25,158 nt of DNA, from positions 1 through 25,158 of the forward strand of contig PUKM01000050.1 of NCBI GenBank assembly GCA_003552325.1, read 5' to 3'. The position numbers and the translations under genes are program-made. Source of the stretch: Natrialbaceae archaeon. Its GTDB lineage: Archaea; Halobacteriota; Halobacteria; Halobacteriales; Natrialbaceae. The number at the start of each line of letters is the position of its first letter. The stretch's first letter is position 1. The notes below the pieces were generated by a model. That model had not been told where the DNA came from. It saw only the letters and a list, made by a program, of their open reading frames with translations, and made no database searches. Positions 1-7,299 of this stretch are shown here, piece by piece.

Positions 1-23
1 ACCATGCGATTTCATGCCAGCAG

Positions 24-32
24 TATATAAAG
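24..32 (+). promoter_or_regulatory. TATA box of the rhodanese lipoprotein gene
   Basis: TATATAAAG is a strong archaeal TATA element in an AT-rich patch. Its centre lies about 59 nt before the ATG at 87, so a start site about 25 nt downstream would give a leader of roughly 30-35 nt. No Shine-Dalgarno sequence is evident in that leader. Confidence 0.6.
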
Positions 33-86
33 GCTAAATCATATTCGAGTTACTCCTACTCGGGCACACTCGAGAGTATACGATGT

Positions 87-1412
87 ATGACTCCAATTGA
101 TCGTCGACGGTTTCTCCTCACGGCTGGTGCTGTTGGTGTCGCCTCCGTCGCGGGGTGTCTGGGCGACGAACAGGGCGATGAGCAAACAGTTGACGAACCC
201 GAGCCCGACACCGACGATGACGTCGAAACCGATACCGACGACGATTCGGCGGACGAACCGGAGGAGCTACCGGATCCAACCGACACTGAGACGGCACTGA
301 TAGAACCGGCAACCCTCAAGGAGTGGCACGATGCTGGGCTCGTGAACAACCACGATATGACCCACCCAGAACGGGTGTCGATTCTCCGAATCGACGACTG
401 GTATCCCGAGGATGGGGTGATCCAGTCATACGAAGATGGGCACGTTCCTGGAGCCGTCCCGTGGGAGGTGAGTGAGTTTCACACCGCACGAATAGAAGGG
501 CTTGGCTCAGCTGCGCCAATGGTGCCACCGGGCGACGTGATCGATGACGTCTTGGTGAGAGCCGGTGCGTGCCCGCGAACGACGATCGTTATTTCCGGAT
601 CGAAACCACTTCGCGTCGCCCGCGGCTACTGGACGCTTCGGTACTGGGGGTTCCCACGGGAACGGATCAAGGTCCTGAACGGGGGGTACCACGCCTACGG
701 AGCGGAGTACGATCTCGAGACGGGCCCCTTCGATCCAGCGACGACACCGGAGTCGACGTTCAGCGTACAGGCAAACGACGAACTCAACAACGATCTCCGG
801 GTCGGCATTGCCCAGATGATCCAACGCGTCGACAACGTCAATGCAGGCGAAAGCGACGACATAATTCTGGAAAACCGCCAGCAAGAGGGCCCGGCGGCCC
901 CGGATGTAATGATCGAGAACGCCATCTGGGACAATCCCCTTGCCGGGCACGCGGGGGACCACCACTTCGACACCTTCGAGGCGGAAGGGGCTTACTTCGA
1001 GGAGCCAGAGGTCGTGGAAGCCCACTACGACGAACTCGGGGTGTCAGCTGAGGATACCGTCATCACCTACTGTGGCAGCGGTTATCGGGCCGCCATCAGC
1101 TTCTTGCTGCTCGATGGGGTCCTCGAGTACGACGACGTCATGCTGTACGACGGCTCCTGGAGACAGTGGGCCGAGTACGATGGAAACAACGACGACGAGA
1201 ACACGCCGCCGGAGGAGTGGCGTACCGATCTGCACGACCGAACCGACGGGGACACTGGGGACAGCGACCTCGAGATCACCGTCGACGAGATTCCGTCGTT
1301 GGAATCCGCCGACGCAAATCAGGTCGAGCAAGAAGACCTCGAGTACATGGCCGGTGGGGAAGTCGATGGTGACGACGGCGAAGCCGATGATGACGACGAT
1401 TGGGCGTGTTAA
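87..1412 (+). CDS. TAT-exported lipoprotein sulfurtransferase with two rhodanese domains
   Basis: This 441-residue protein is probably an extracellular, lipid-anchored thiosulfate or polysulfide sulfurtransferase. The N-terminus has a twin-arginine signal (DRRRFLL) ending in a lipobox with Cys24, then an acidic Asp/Glu linker to about residue 67. Residues 70-210 resemble an inactive rhodanese domain: the catalytic loop position reads VISGSKPLR and has no Cys. Residues 230-365 form the second domain with active-site loop CGSGYRA, Cys329. Inactive N-domain plus active C-domain is the usual two-domain rhodanese layout. The C-terminus is acidic and ends in an unusual terminal Cys441. It lies just upstream of a molybdopterin oxidoreductase operon on the same strand, which suggests sulfane-sulfur delivery, as Sud does for Wolinella polysulfide reductase. 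The family call is firm; the physiological role is inference. Confidence 0.88.
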   Translation: MTPIDRRRFLLTAGAVGVASVAGCLGDEQGDEQTVDEPEPDTDDDVETDTDDDSADEPEELPDPTDTETALIEPATLKEWHDAGLVNNHDMTHPERVSILRIDDWYPEDGVIQSYEDGHVPGAVPWEVSEFHTARIEGLGSAAPMVPPGDVIDDVLVRAGACPRTTIVISGSKPLRVARGYWTLRYWGFPRERIKVLNGGYHAYGAEYDLETGPFDPATTPESTFSVQANDELNNDLRVGIAQMIQRVDNVNAGESDDIILENRQQEGPAAPDVMIENAIWDNPLAGHAGDHHFDTFEAEGAYFEEPEVVEAHYDELGVSAEDTVITYCGSGYRAAISFLLLDGVLEYDDVMLYDGSWRQWAEYDGNNDDENTPPEEWRTDLHDRTDGDTGDSDLEITVDEIPSLESADANQVEQEDLEYMAGGEVDGDDGEADDDDDWAC

Positions 1413-1441
1413 TTCGCCTCCTCAACGAGCCATCCGTTGAC

Positions 1442-1452
1442 GGGGAAGCCCC
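1442..1452 (+). terminator. Possible short stem-loop after the rhodanese gene
   Basis: GGGG-AAG-CCCC can form a 4-bp all-GC stem 30 nt after the stop codon. It lacks a T tract, so termination is only a possibility. The rest of the 173-nt gap to the next gene shows nothing else convincing. Confidence 0.2.
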
Positions 1453-1585
1453 CTGGTGAACCGAACCGTTGGTCCACGTCGTACGGGGACGATCAGTAGC
1501 GGGCGACAGCCCCTACATGTCTCATTGTTCTCAGCGACCGGGAATCGGGCGTCCGTATTACTCCACAGAATACCTACGATGACCT

Positions 1586-2287
1586 ATGAGCCAAAGTAAG
1601 CCCTCGAGTGACACTTCGGCTCGGGGCCCGGACGGTGCACAGGAGGTGGAGGATCGAACCCTCCGCGTCGTCCTCGAGATCGTGCGTGGGGGGCCCTGTT
1701 TCATGGACGAACTCGAGGGGGACATCGTCGATCTCAACGTCCGTCTGGATGACGACCAGTGTCAGTGCGACGTAACGGTCCGTGAGTCGACGGCAAAAGG
1801 GGACCGTACGACGACGAAACACGCCTCGAGAGACCTCTGTGATCACTGCCCTGGCGTCGTCTTCTCCGAACACGGCTGTATTCCACGGTACCGTCAGGTT
1901 GGAAACGGCTGGTTCGTGATGGAAACGTTCGTCGGAGACACCGAAACGGTCGCTGCAATCGTCGGCGGCGTTCGCGAGGTCTGTGAACGAGTGACCGTCA
2001 AGAGCATCGTTGGCACCGACGGATCTGACGCCCCTGAGATCTGTGACGTCGACGTCTCGGTACTGACCCCGAAACAACGGGAGGCCGTTCACCTCGCGAC
2101 AGAAGCCGGCTACTACGACGCCGACTCGTCGGTCTCACTTGAGGAGGTGGGAGAGGGGTTATCGATCTCGAAATCCGCACTCTCACAGCGACTGCAACGG
2201 GCCGAGCGAAATATTATCCGCCAACTCGCCGATGCGTGTGCGTGTGACGAGGACCAAAAAACCGTGCACCTGTCCGACGTTCGGTAA
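1586..2287 (+). CDS. Cys-rich HTH-10 (bacterio-opsin activator type) transcriptional regulator
   Basis: This 233-residue protein is likely the local transcriptional regulator of the oxidoreductase operon. Residues 160-213 form the HTH-10 domain typical of haloarchaeal Bat/DmsR-like proteins (LTPKQREAVHLATEAGYYD, then a helix-turn-helix around SISKSALSQRLQRAERN). The N-terminal part is unusually rich in cysteine: C38, C59-x-C61, C85-x2-C88-x9-C98, C133 and C153, with C218 and C220 near the end. As I recall, haloarchaeal anaerobic regulators of this type (NarO, DmsR) carry a conserved Cys motif thought to hold a metal or Fe-S centre, so a redox or sulfur sensor is plausible but unproven. The position before the A-B-C-D genes matches dmsR in Halobacterium. 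The ATG at 1586 has no clear Shine-Dalgarno; a weak TATA-like TATTACT lies near -27, so a leaderless transcript is possible. Confidence 0.85.
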   Translation: MSQSKPSSDTSARGPDGAQEVEDRTLRVVLEIVRGGPCFMDELEGDIVDLNVRLDDDQCQCDVTVRESTAKGDRTTTKHASRDLCDHCPGVVFSEHGCIPRYRQVGNGWFVMETFVGDTETVAAIVGGVREVCERVTVKSIVGTDGSDAPEICDVDVSVLTPKQREAVHLATEAGYYDADSSVSLEEVGEGLSISKSALSQRLQRAERNIIRQLADACACDEDQKTVHLSDVR

Positions 2288-2294
2288 CCTATCC

Positions 2295-2315
2295 GCCCGC
2301 TCGAGGTGAGCGGGC
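2295..2315 (+). terminator. Stem-loop directly after the Cys-rich regulator
   Basis: GCCCGCTC and GAGCGGGC form a perfect 8-bp stem around the 5-nt loop GAGGT, starting 8 nt after the TAA stop. No U tract follows. It may end or protect the regulator transcript and so separate it from the oxidoreductase operon. Confidence 0.45.
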
Positions 2316-2421
2316 ACGATCGCGCCTTCACATCGAGGACACCGGTCTGACGTGGGGTTTTCACAACGTCTGCTCACCGAAGAGACGACGGTGTGTCCAG
2401 ACCGGACCGAATATCCACCCC

Positions 2422-2430
2422 AATATAAAA
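2422..2430 (+). promoter_or_regulatory. TATA box for the molybdo-oxidoreductase operon
   Basis: AATATAAAA is the best TATA element in the 296-nt gap before the catalytic subunit. A start site near 2452 would leave a leader of about 130 nt, long for a haloarchaeon and a possible place for regulation. A 31-codon ORF (2497-2591) in the leader overlaps the operon start, but I do not call it a gene. No other feature was seen in the gap apart from the stem-loop at its beginning. Confidence 0.5.
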
Positions 2431-2569
2431 CCTATTCTCATCCAGCGTTGGCCCTACGCGGGCGTATACCCTACCTGTACGTGAGAGAGATTGCTATGAC
2501 GAAACCACCCCAGTTGCGATGGCGAGGCCAAATCGAGCACCGAGTGTCGACGGGACCAGCAGTGGCTCC

Positions 2570-2578
2570 GGGGGGTGA
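2570..2578 (+). promoter_or_regulatory. Ribosome binding site deciding the start of the catalytic subunit
   Basis: GGGGGGTGA lies 5 nt before the ATG at 2584. An in-frame GTG at 2575 falls inside this element, so the ATG is the better start. Confidence 0.7.
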
Positions 2579-2583
2579 AACCG

Positions 2584-4875
2584 ATGAGTAGCGACGAAAC
2601 GGTCGACCTCACGCGACGGCGGCTCCTGCAGACGGGGGCCGCGGTGACCGCTGCAGCAGCGATCGGTGGGTGTCTCTCCTCGAGCGAGGAGCCCGATCCG
2701 GCGACGACGCCAACCGCCGACGAGGAGTACGCCTACGGCAACTGCTGGATGTGTCACCACGCCTGTGGCCAGGAACTCACCGTTCGGGAGGGGACCGCAG
2801 TCGACATCACCGGGGTCGACGAACACCCCCGTGGGAGCGCCGGTCCCGACACGCCGGGGACGCTCTGTCCGAAGGGACAGGCCGAACTCGAGAAACTGTA
2901 CGACCCCGACCGCATTACCGAACCCCACATCCGGAAAGACGGCGAACTCGAGGCCGTCGATTGGGACGAAGCGATCGAGTTCACCGCCCAGCGCCTCCAG
3001 GAGTTCGACGACGAACACGGCGCCGAGAAGATGCTCGACGCCACCAGCTGGTCGACGACGAACTTCCACGAGTTCTTCTGGGGCAACCTCTACGGGACGC
3101 CCGAGCGGATCGGGCGCGGTCGCCACGTCTGTTTCGGCGGCCCACACCTCAGCGGTGACCTGATGGGACTTGGCGCGAACATGCGGTTCGTCGACTACCA
3201 GCACTCGGAGTACATCATCGCCTGGGGGCGCAACATCTTCGAGTCCTTCGCGGGCCAGTGGGAGCCAAAGGGCGTCCTCGAGGCGCTCGATAACGGCGCG
3301 ACGCTCGTCGTCGTCGATCCCCAGCACACCCCAACAGCCGAAAAGGCCGATCACTGGCTCCCGATCGAGCCCCGGACCGACGGCGCGCTCGCGCTCGCGA
3401 TGGGACACGTCATCCTCGAGGAGGGGCTCTACGACGAGGACTTCGTCGAAAACGAGACTCACGGCTTCGAGGCGTACGAAGAGGCCGTCGCGGACAAGAC
3501 CCCCGAGTGGGCCGAAGACATCACGGGCATCGACGCCGACGTCATCCGCGAGGTGGCCATCGGGTTCGCCGAAGCGGCCCCGGCGGCGGGGATCGCCCTC
3601 TGGACCGGTGTCGGGCAGTACGGTGAGGCACAGAAAGCCTCCCAGAACGTCTTCGCGCTCAACGGACTGGTCGGGAACATCGACCGTCCCGGTGGGTTCC
3701 GTATGTGGCAGGCACCCCCACTCGCGAACCCGTTCGAGGTCAGGGATATCGACCTGCCGAACAACGCCGAAGGGACGACCCCGGCGCTCCGGGCGTACGA
3801 CGAGTACGAGACCTACCCGTTCCGCCACACGACGGGTATCGGCCACACCGTCGTCCCCGAGATGGTCGACAACGGCCACCTCATGGGGATCTTCTGTCAC
3901 TACGACAACCCGCTGACCGACGGGAGCACCCAGGCGTGGCTCGAGGCTCTCGAGACGATGGACCTCGTGATCACGATCGACGCCTACTGGAACGAACTCA
4001 CCCGACACGCCGACGTGGTCTTCCCCGAGGCGATCCAGCTCGAGAAGGACACGTTGATCAACTACGCGCCGACCTGGAGCGCCTACCACGACCGGCGCTG
4101 GATCAGCGGCTCGAAGGCCGTCCACGAACCGCTGGGCGAGGCGCGCCCCGGCTTCGAGATACTCGTCGACCTCGCCGAGGAGATGGGCTGGGGCGAGTTC
4201 GTCCCCTGGGAGAGCGAGGCCGAGTACAACGAGGACATGCTCGCGAACATCGACTACACGTTCGAGGAAGTCGCCGAGCAGAACTTCGTCCTGCTCGAGG
4301 AGTTCGGCTACGAGCAGTGGCAGGAAAACGGCTTCCCCACCGCGACCGGCAAGTTCCAGTTCGACCTCGACCAGGAGGAGGGCTACGCCCAGTCGGCGAT
4401 GGAACTGGGTATCGAGACCGGTCCACAGTGGCTCCCGCCGGGAACCTGGGGTGACGAACCCGACGACGAGTACCCACTGCACTTCTACGACACCCGCAGC
4501 GTGTTCTTCTCGTTCGGGGCCGACCAGCCGCTCGCGCAACTCCACGAGCAGTACGCCCGCAAACACACCCTCGAGACCGAGGACTACCGCGGCAACTACC
4601 TCGTGCTCAACCCGCGGGACGCCGAACCCCGCGGGATCGAGACGGGCGACATGGTCACGGTCGAATCCCCCGCGGGCTCGGGCGAGCTGATGGCCTACGT
4701 CAGCGAGCGGACGCGGCCCGGCTTCACCACCGCGGAGTTCGGCTTCGGTACCGGCAACTCCCACGAGGAGGGGATGAACACGATGCTGGTTCACGACGAC
4801 CAGCACGATCCCATTTCCTCACAGCCCGATCGGCACCTGGCTGTCGAGGTTTCGGCCAACGGAGGTGACAACTAA
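2584..4875 (+). CDS. Molybdopterin oxidoreductase catalytic subunit, PsrA/PhsA-like (Cys ligand)
   Basis: This 763-residue protein belongs to the DMSO reductase superfamily and binds a bis-pyranopterin Mo cofactor and one [4Fe-4S] cluster. It has a TAT signal (TRRRLLQTG) with a lipobox (GGC), so it should be exported and lipid-anchored. The cluster site is C54-x2-C57-x3-C61-x33-C95. The likely Mo ligand is Cys183 in RHVCFGGPHLSG, which aligns with the Cys/Sec site of formate dehydrogenases (RVUHGPSVAG), but the catalytic His after it is Phe here. Cys at this site is typical of polysulfide, thiosulfate, tetrathionate and arsenate reductases; DMSO reductases use Ser and respiratory nitrate reductases Asp. 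The rhodanese upstream favours a sulfur substrate. The stop overlaps the next start (TAATG), so A and B are translationally coupled. Superfamily is certain; substrate is inferred. Confidence 0.9.
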   Translation: MSSDETVDLTRRRLLQTGAAVTAAAAIGGCLSSSEEPDPATTPTADEEYAYGNCWMCHHACGQELTVREGTAVDITGVDEHPRGSAGPDTPGTLCPKGQAELEKLYDPDRITEPHIRKDGELEAVDWDEAIEFTAQRLQEFDDEHGAEKMLDATSWSTTNFHEFFWGNLYGTPERIGRGRHVCFGGPHLSGDLMGLGANMRFVDYQHSEYIIAWGRNIFESFAGQWEPKGVLEALDNGATLVVVDPQHTPTAEKADHWLPIEPRTDGALALAMGHVILEEGLYDEDFVENETHGFEAYEEAVADKTPEWAEDITGIDADVIREVAIGFAEAAPAAGIALWTGVGQYGEAQKASQNVFALNGLVGNIDRPGGFRMWQAPPLANPFEVRDIDLPNNAEGTTPALRAYDEYETYPFRHTTGIGHTVVPEMVDNGHLMGIFCHYDNPLTDGSTQAWLEALETMDLVITIDAYWNELTRHADVVFPEAIQLEKDTLINYAPTWSAYHDRRWISGSKAVHEPLGEARPGFEILVDLAEEMGWGEFVPWESEAEYNEDMLANIDYTFEEVAEQNFVLLEEFGYEQWQENGFPTATGKFQFDLDQEEGYAQSAMELGIETGPQWLPPGTWGDEPDDEYPLHFYDTRSVFFSFGADQPLAQLHEQYARKHTLETEDYRGNYLVLNPRDAEPRGIETGDMVTVESPAGSGELMAYVSERTRPGFTTAEFGFGTGNSHEEGMNTMLVHDDQHDPISSQPDRHLAVEVSANGGDN
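4861..4868 (+). promoter_or_regulatory. Shine-Dalgarno of the ferredoxin subunit
   Basis: GGAGGTGA, a full match to the archaeal 16S tail, lies inside the end of the catalytic subunit gene, 6 nt before the ATG at 4875. It supports coupled translation of an internal operon gene. Confidence 0.8.
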
Positions 4876-5528
4876 TGAGCGTACACGACGACCACTGGAT
4901 GTTCTACTTCGACCCGAACCGGTGTATCGGTTGTCACGCCTGTTCGGTGTCCTGCAAGCAACGCCACAACCGCGACGCCGACGCCGACGACTGGCGGACG
5001 GTGAGCCACGTCTCGAGCGGGGAGTACCCGGACTTCCGTGAGATCCCGATCTCGATGTCGTGCATGCACTGTCACGACGCCCCCTGTGAGCAGGTCTGCC
5101 CACCCGATGCGATCATCAAACGTGACGAAGACGGGATCGTGACCGTCGACCGCGATCGGTGTATCGGCTGTCACTACTGTGCGTGGGCCTGTCCCTTCGG
5201 CGCGCCGACCTACGACGAAGAGGGACTCATGTCAAAGTGTAACCTCTGTCTGGGCGAAGGGCCCGGCGGTGGCCACGGGCAGCCGAAACGGGAAACCCCC
5301 GAAGATGGTGGAACTGTGCCCGCCTGTGTCGACGACTGCGTCGGCGGTGCGATCAAAGCTGGTCCGAAAAGCGAGATCATGCAGGAGGTCTCTGAAGAAG
5401 CCGCAGAACGCTTCGAACAAGGAGCGTACGAGGGTCGAGTTATCGTCGAACCATTGGAAGAAGACGGCGAGTTGGCCGACTCGATCCGAGGCGGCGACGA
5501 ACTCAGTATCGTCGACATGGCGAGGTGA
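4875..5528 (+). CDS. Four-cluster ferredoxin subunit (PsrB/DmsB-like)
   Basis: This 217-residue protein is the electron-transfer subunit linking the membrane subunit to the molybdenum subunit. It has 16 cysteines in four groups: C17/C20/C23/C27, C63/C66/C71/C75, C96/C99/C102/C106 and C122/C125/C151/C155. This is the usual pattern for four [4Fe-4S] clusters in the DmsB/PsrB/NrfC family, and the length fits the family. It has no signal peptide, so it probably folds in the cytoplasm and is exported together with the TAT-bearing catalytic subunit, as known for related complexes. Its start overlaps the previous stop by one base, and its stop lies within the ribosome binding site of the next gene. 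Confidence 0.93.
   Translation: MSVHDDHWMFYFDPNRCIGCHACSVSCKQRHNRDADADDWRTVSHVSSGEYPDFREIPISMSCMHCHDAPCEQVCPPDAIIKRDEDGIVTVDRDRCIGCHYCAWACPFGAPTYDEEGLMSKCNLCLGEGPGGGHGQPKRETPEDGGTVPACVDDCVGGAIKAGPKSEIMQEVSEEAAERFEQGAYEGRVIVEPLEEDGELADSIRGGDELSIVDMAR
5522..5528 (+). promoter_or_regulatory. Ribosome binding site of the membrane subunit, overlapping a stop codon
   Basis: The segment reads CGAGGTGA up to position 5528 and lies 5 nt before the ATG at 5534. The last three bases are the TGA stop of the ferredoxin gene. An in-frame GTG at 5525 lies inside this element, so the ATG at 5534 is the preferred start. Confidence 0.65.
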
Positions 5529-5533
5529 TCCCC

Positions 5534-6628
5534 ATGAGTACACTCATATCGGTACTCTCGACGGTCCTGGCCGCTGCCGGTAACTCGGAGGTGATCTGGC
5601 ACCCCGCGGACTACTGGGACCTGTCGATCCCCGTCTACCTGTTCCTGGCAGTCGTCGCAGGCGGTGCATACCTCACCGGTGCGTCGGCTTGTCTGATCAG
5701 ATCCGTGCGTGGGAAAGACGCCTGTTGCCTCGAGACCGAGATCGCTCGGTGGGGGTTTCTGGTCGCCATTGCTGCCGCCGCTGGGGCGGGGCTGGCCGTC
5801 CTCTCACACCTCGCGGTGATCTACCGGGCGCTCCTGTTCCCGATCTACCTCACGAACTTCGAATCGTGGATCACTATCGGGACCTGGATCCTGGTGTTGC
5901 TGTCGGTCTTCGCCGTCGTCTGCCTGGTCTTGCAGCTGTTCGGCGAGAACCCCGCCACCGACGAGGGGGCGAGTCTGTTCCCCAGAACGATCGTCGCCTG
6001 GGTCAGTCCTCCCCTGCTCGAGACGCTCGACGGCCTGGTCGATCGGGTCCGGCCACCGATGGCCGTCTTCGCCGGGCTCCACCTGCTTGGTTCGTTCCTC
6101 GCACTGGGAACGATCTACACGGGATTCGAACTCGCCATCGTCGACACCGTGCCGCTGTGGAACGAACCGGTCATTATTCCGGCGCTGTTCCTGACCAGCG
6201 GCGTGGCCGCCGGCATCGGGGCGACGCTCGCCATGACGATGCTCTTCGAGCGTGAGATCGGGCCAGTGTTCGCCGGCTACGCGCTCACGGTGAGTCTGCT
6301 CTCGGCGGTCAGCCTGGCGTTGCTATACTACGGCTGGACGCTGCTGGCAGTCAGTGACGCCCCGGCCGCGGCTGCCTCGTACGCGGCACTCACTGACGGG
6401 TGGTATTACATCGGCGTCTGGCTGGTCGTCTTCAGCTTCGTCGCACCGATGATACTCGGCCTGGTCATCGGCCTCGCGACGTTCGCCGACAGACTCTCAC
6501 CCACCCTCGAGCGCGTTGGTGGACCGGCACTGATCGGTTCGTTCGGTCTGCTCCTGGTCGGCGGGCTGGTGTTCAGAATCTTGCTCCTGCTTGGGGCTGC
6601 ACAGGACCCACTGGTGGTGATTGGATGA
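5534..6628 (+). CDS. NrfD/PsrC-family membrane subunit, quinone-interacting
   Basis: This 364-residue integral membrane protein should anchor the complex and exchange electrons with menaquinone. About eight to nine hydrophobic segments can be seen, starting around residues 30-50 (VYLFLAVVAGGAYLTGASA, a typical NrfD first helix) and ending with a C-terminal helix rich in Leu and Gly. Length and hydrophobicity fit PsrC and DmsC-like NrfD proteins, not the cytochrome b type. No heme motif was seen. It follows the ferredoxin subunit with a shared stop/ribosome binding site and overlaps the chaperone gene by four bases (ATGA), so the genes form one transcription unit. Whether this subunit conserves energy or only transfers electrons cannot be read from the sequence. 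Confidence 0.9.
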   Translation: MSTLISVLSTVLAAAGNSEVIWHPADYWDLSIPVYLFLAVVAGGAYLTGASACLIRSVRGKDACCLETEIARWGFLVAIAAAAGAGLAVLSHLAVIYRALLFPIYLTNFESWITIGTWILVLLSVFAVVCLVLQLFGENPATDEGASLFPRTIVAWVSPPLLETLDGLVDRVRPPMAVFAGLHLLGSFLALGTIYTGFELAIVDTVPLWNEPVIIPALFLTSGVAAGIGATLAMTMLFEREIGPVFAGYALTVSLLSAVSLALLYYGWTLLAVSDAPAAAASYAALTDGWYYIGVWLVVFSFVAPMILGLVIGLATFADRLSPTLERVGGPALIGSFGLLLVGGLVFRILLLLGAAQDPLVVIG

Positions 6629-7299
6629 CGCACCTCGCGACCGTCGATCCCACGGACGTCGCCGACTGTTACGCGACGCTCGCCCGGTGTTTCGACACGC
6701 CGGACGAGGCGTTCCTCGAGGCGATCCACTCGGGTGAACTCGACGAAGCCCTGACGAGCACGCTCGGGACGCTGGGGCTGGACGTCGATCCGGCCCCGCC
6801 GGTCGATGATCGCGGCGACTTACTCGAGGGATACCGCCGCACGTTCGAGGGGTACGACGGCCCTTCCGCCCCACCCGTGGAGTCCGTGTACGAACCCTGG
6901 TGGGACGGCCAGCGACGCGAAATCCTCTCCGGGCCGGCAGCGACGGACATGCGTCGCCGGTTCGAGGCCCTCGAGATCGAACCGCCTGGCCCGTATCCGG
7001 CGGATCACCTGGCGCTCGAACTCGAGTATGCCAGCCTCTTACTCGAGGCCGGCAACGGGGACGCGTACGCGGCGTTTCACCGCGAGCACTTCGACTGGAT
7101 TCCGGACTTCGTCGACCGCGTTGAGGCAACCGTCGACGATCCGTTCTACGCCTGGATCGTCTCGGTACTCGAGCGGACGATCGATCGAGTCGAAGCCTGG
7201 ATGCAGACATCCCTCGAGGCCGCCGGTGATGTGGAGGCGGGCTCTATCCCCCCGACATCGGAACGAGACCCCTCGGAGGTGAACGGGGATGAGCAGTGA
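6625..7299 (+). CDS. TorD/DmsD-family molybdoenzyme assembly chaperone
   Basis: This 224-residue cytoplasmic protein probably binds the TAT signal of the catalytic subunit and holds it until the Mo cofactor is inserted. The N-terminal part (CYATLARCFDTPDEAFLEA) and the segment YPADHLALELEY at residues 124-135 match the TorD signature around a conserved Asp-His and acidic helix. The length is normal. The start ATG at 6625 overlaps the stop of the membrane subunit as ATGA and is preceded by GGTGGTGA 4 nt upstream; the reading frame is open further upstream, but that part is antisense-like and out of family. It overlaps the next regulator gene by 11 nt. A dedicated chaperone is usual for DMSO-reductase-type operons. 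Confidence 0.9.
   Translation: MTHLATVDPTDVADCYATLARCFDTPDEAFLEAIHSGELDEALTSTLGTLGLDVDPAPPVDDRGDLLEGYRRTFEGYDGPSAPPVESVYEPWWDGQRREILSGPAATDMRRRFEALEIEPPGPYPADHLALELEYASLLLEAGNGDAYAAFHREHFDWIPDFVDRVEATVDDPFYAWIVSVLERTIDRVEAWMQTSLEAAGDVEAGSIPPTSERDPSEVNGDEQ
7275..7282 (+). promoter_or_regulatory. Shine-Dalgarno of the second HTH-10 regulator
   Basis: GGAGGTGA lies within the end of the chaperone gene, 6 nt before the ATG at 7289. It fixes that start and shows the regulator is translated as part of the operon. Confidence 0.75.

Noticed and set aside
2497..2591. A 31-codon leader ORF before the molybdopterin subunit
   Set aside because: It has no ribosome site and no features; chance frames of this size are common. 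Kept only as a remark on the long leader.
2494..4806. A 770-codon open frame on the - strand opposite the molybdopterin subunit
   Set aside because: It mirrors the codon pattern of the real gene in GC-rich DNA, has no family features, and the + strand protein carries all cluster and cofactor motifs.
2584..4875. Formate dehydrogenase as the identity of the catalytic subunit
   Set aside because: The Cys is at the matching position, but the catalytic His after it is Phe, and the neighbours are of the PsrB/PsrC type with a rhodanese.
2584..4875. Plain DMSO/TMAO reductase, by analogy with the Halobacterium dms operon
   Set aside because: DMSO and TMAO reductases use Ser at the Mo ligand position and this protein has Cys183. 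Not fully excluded without a tree.
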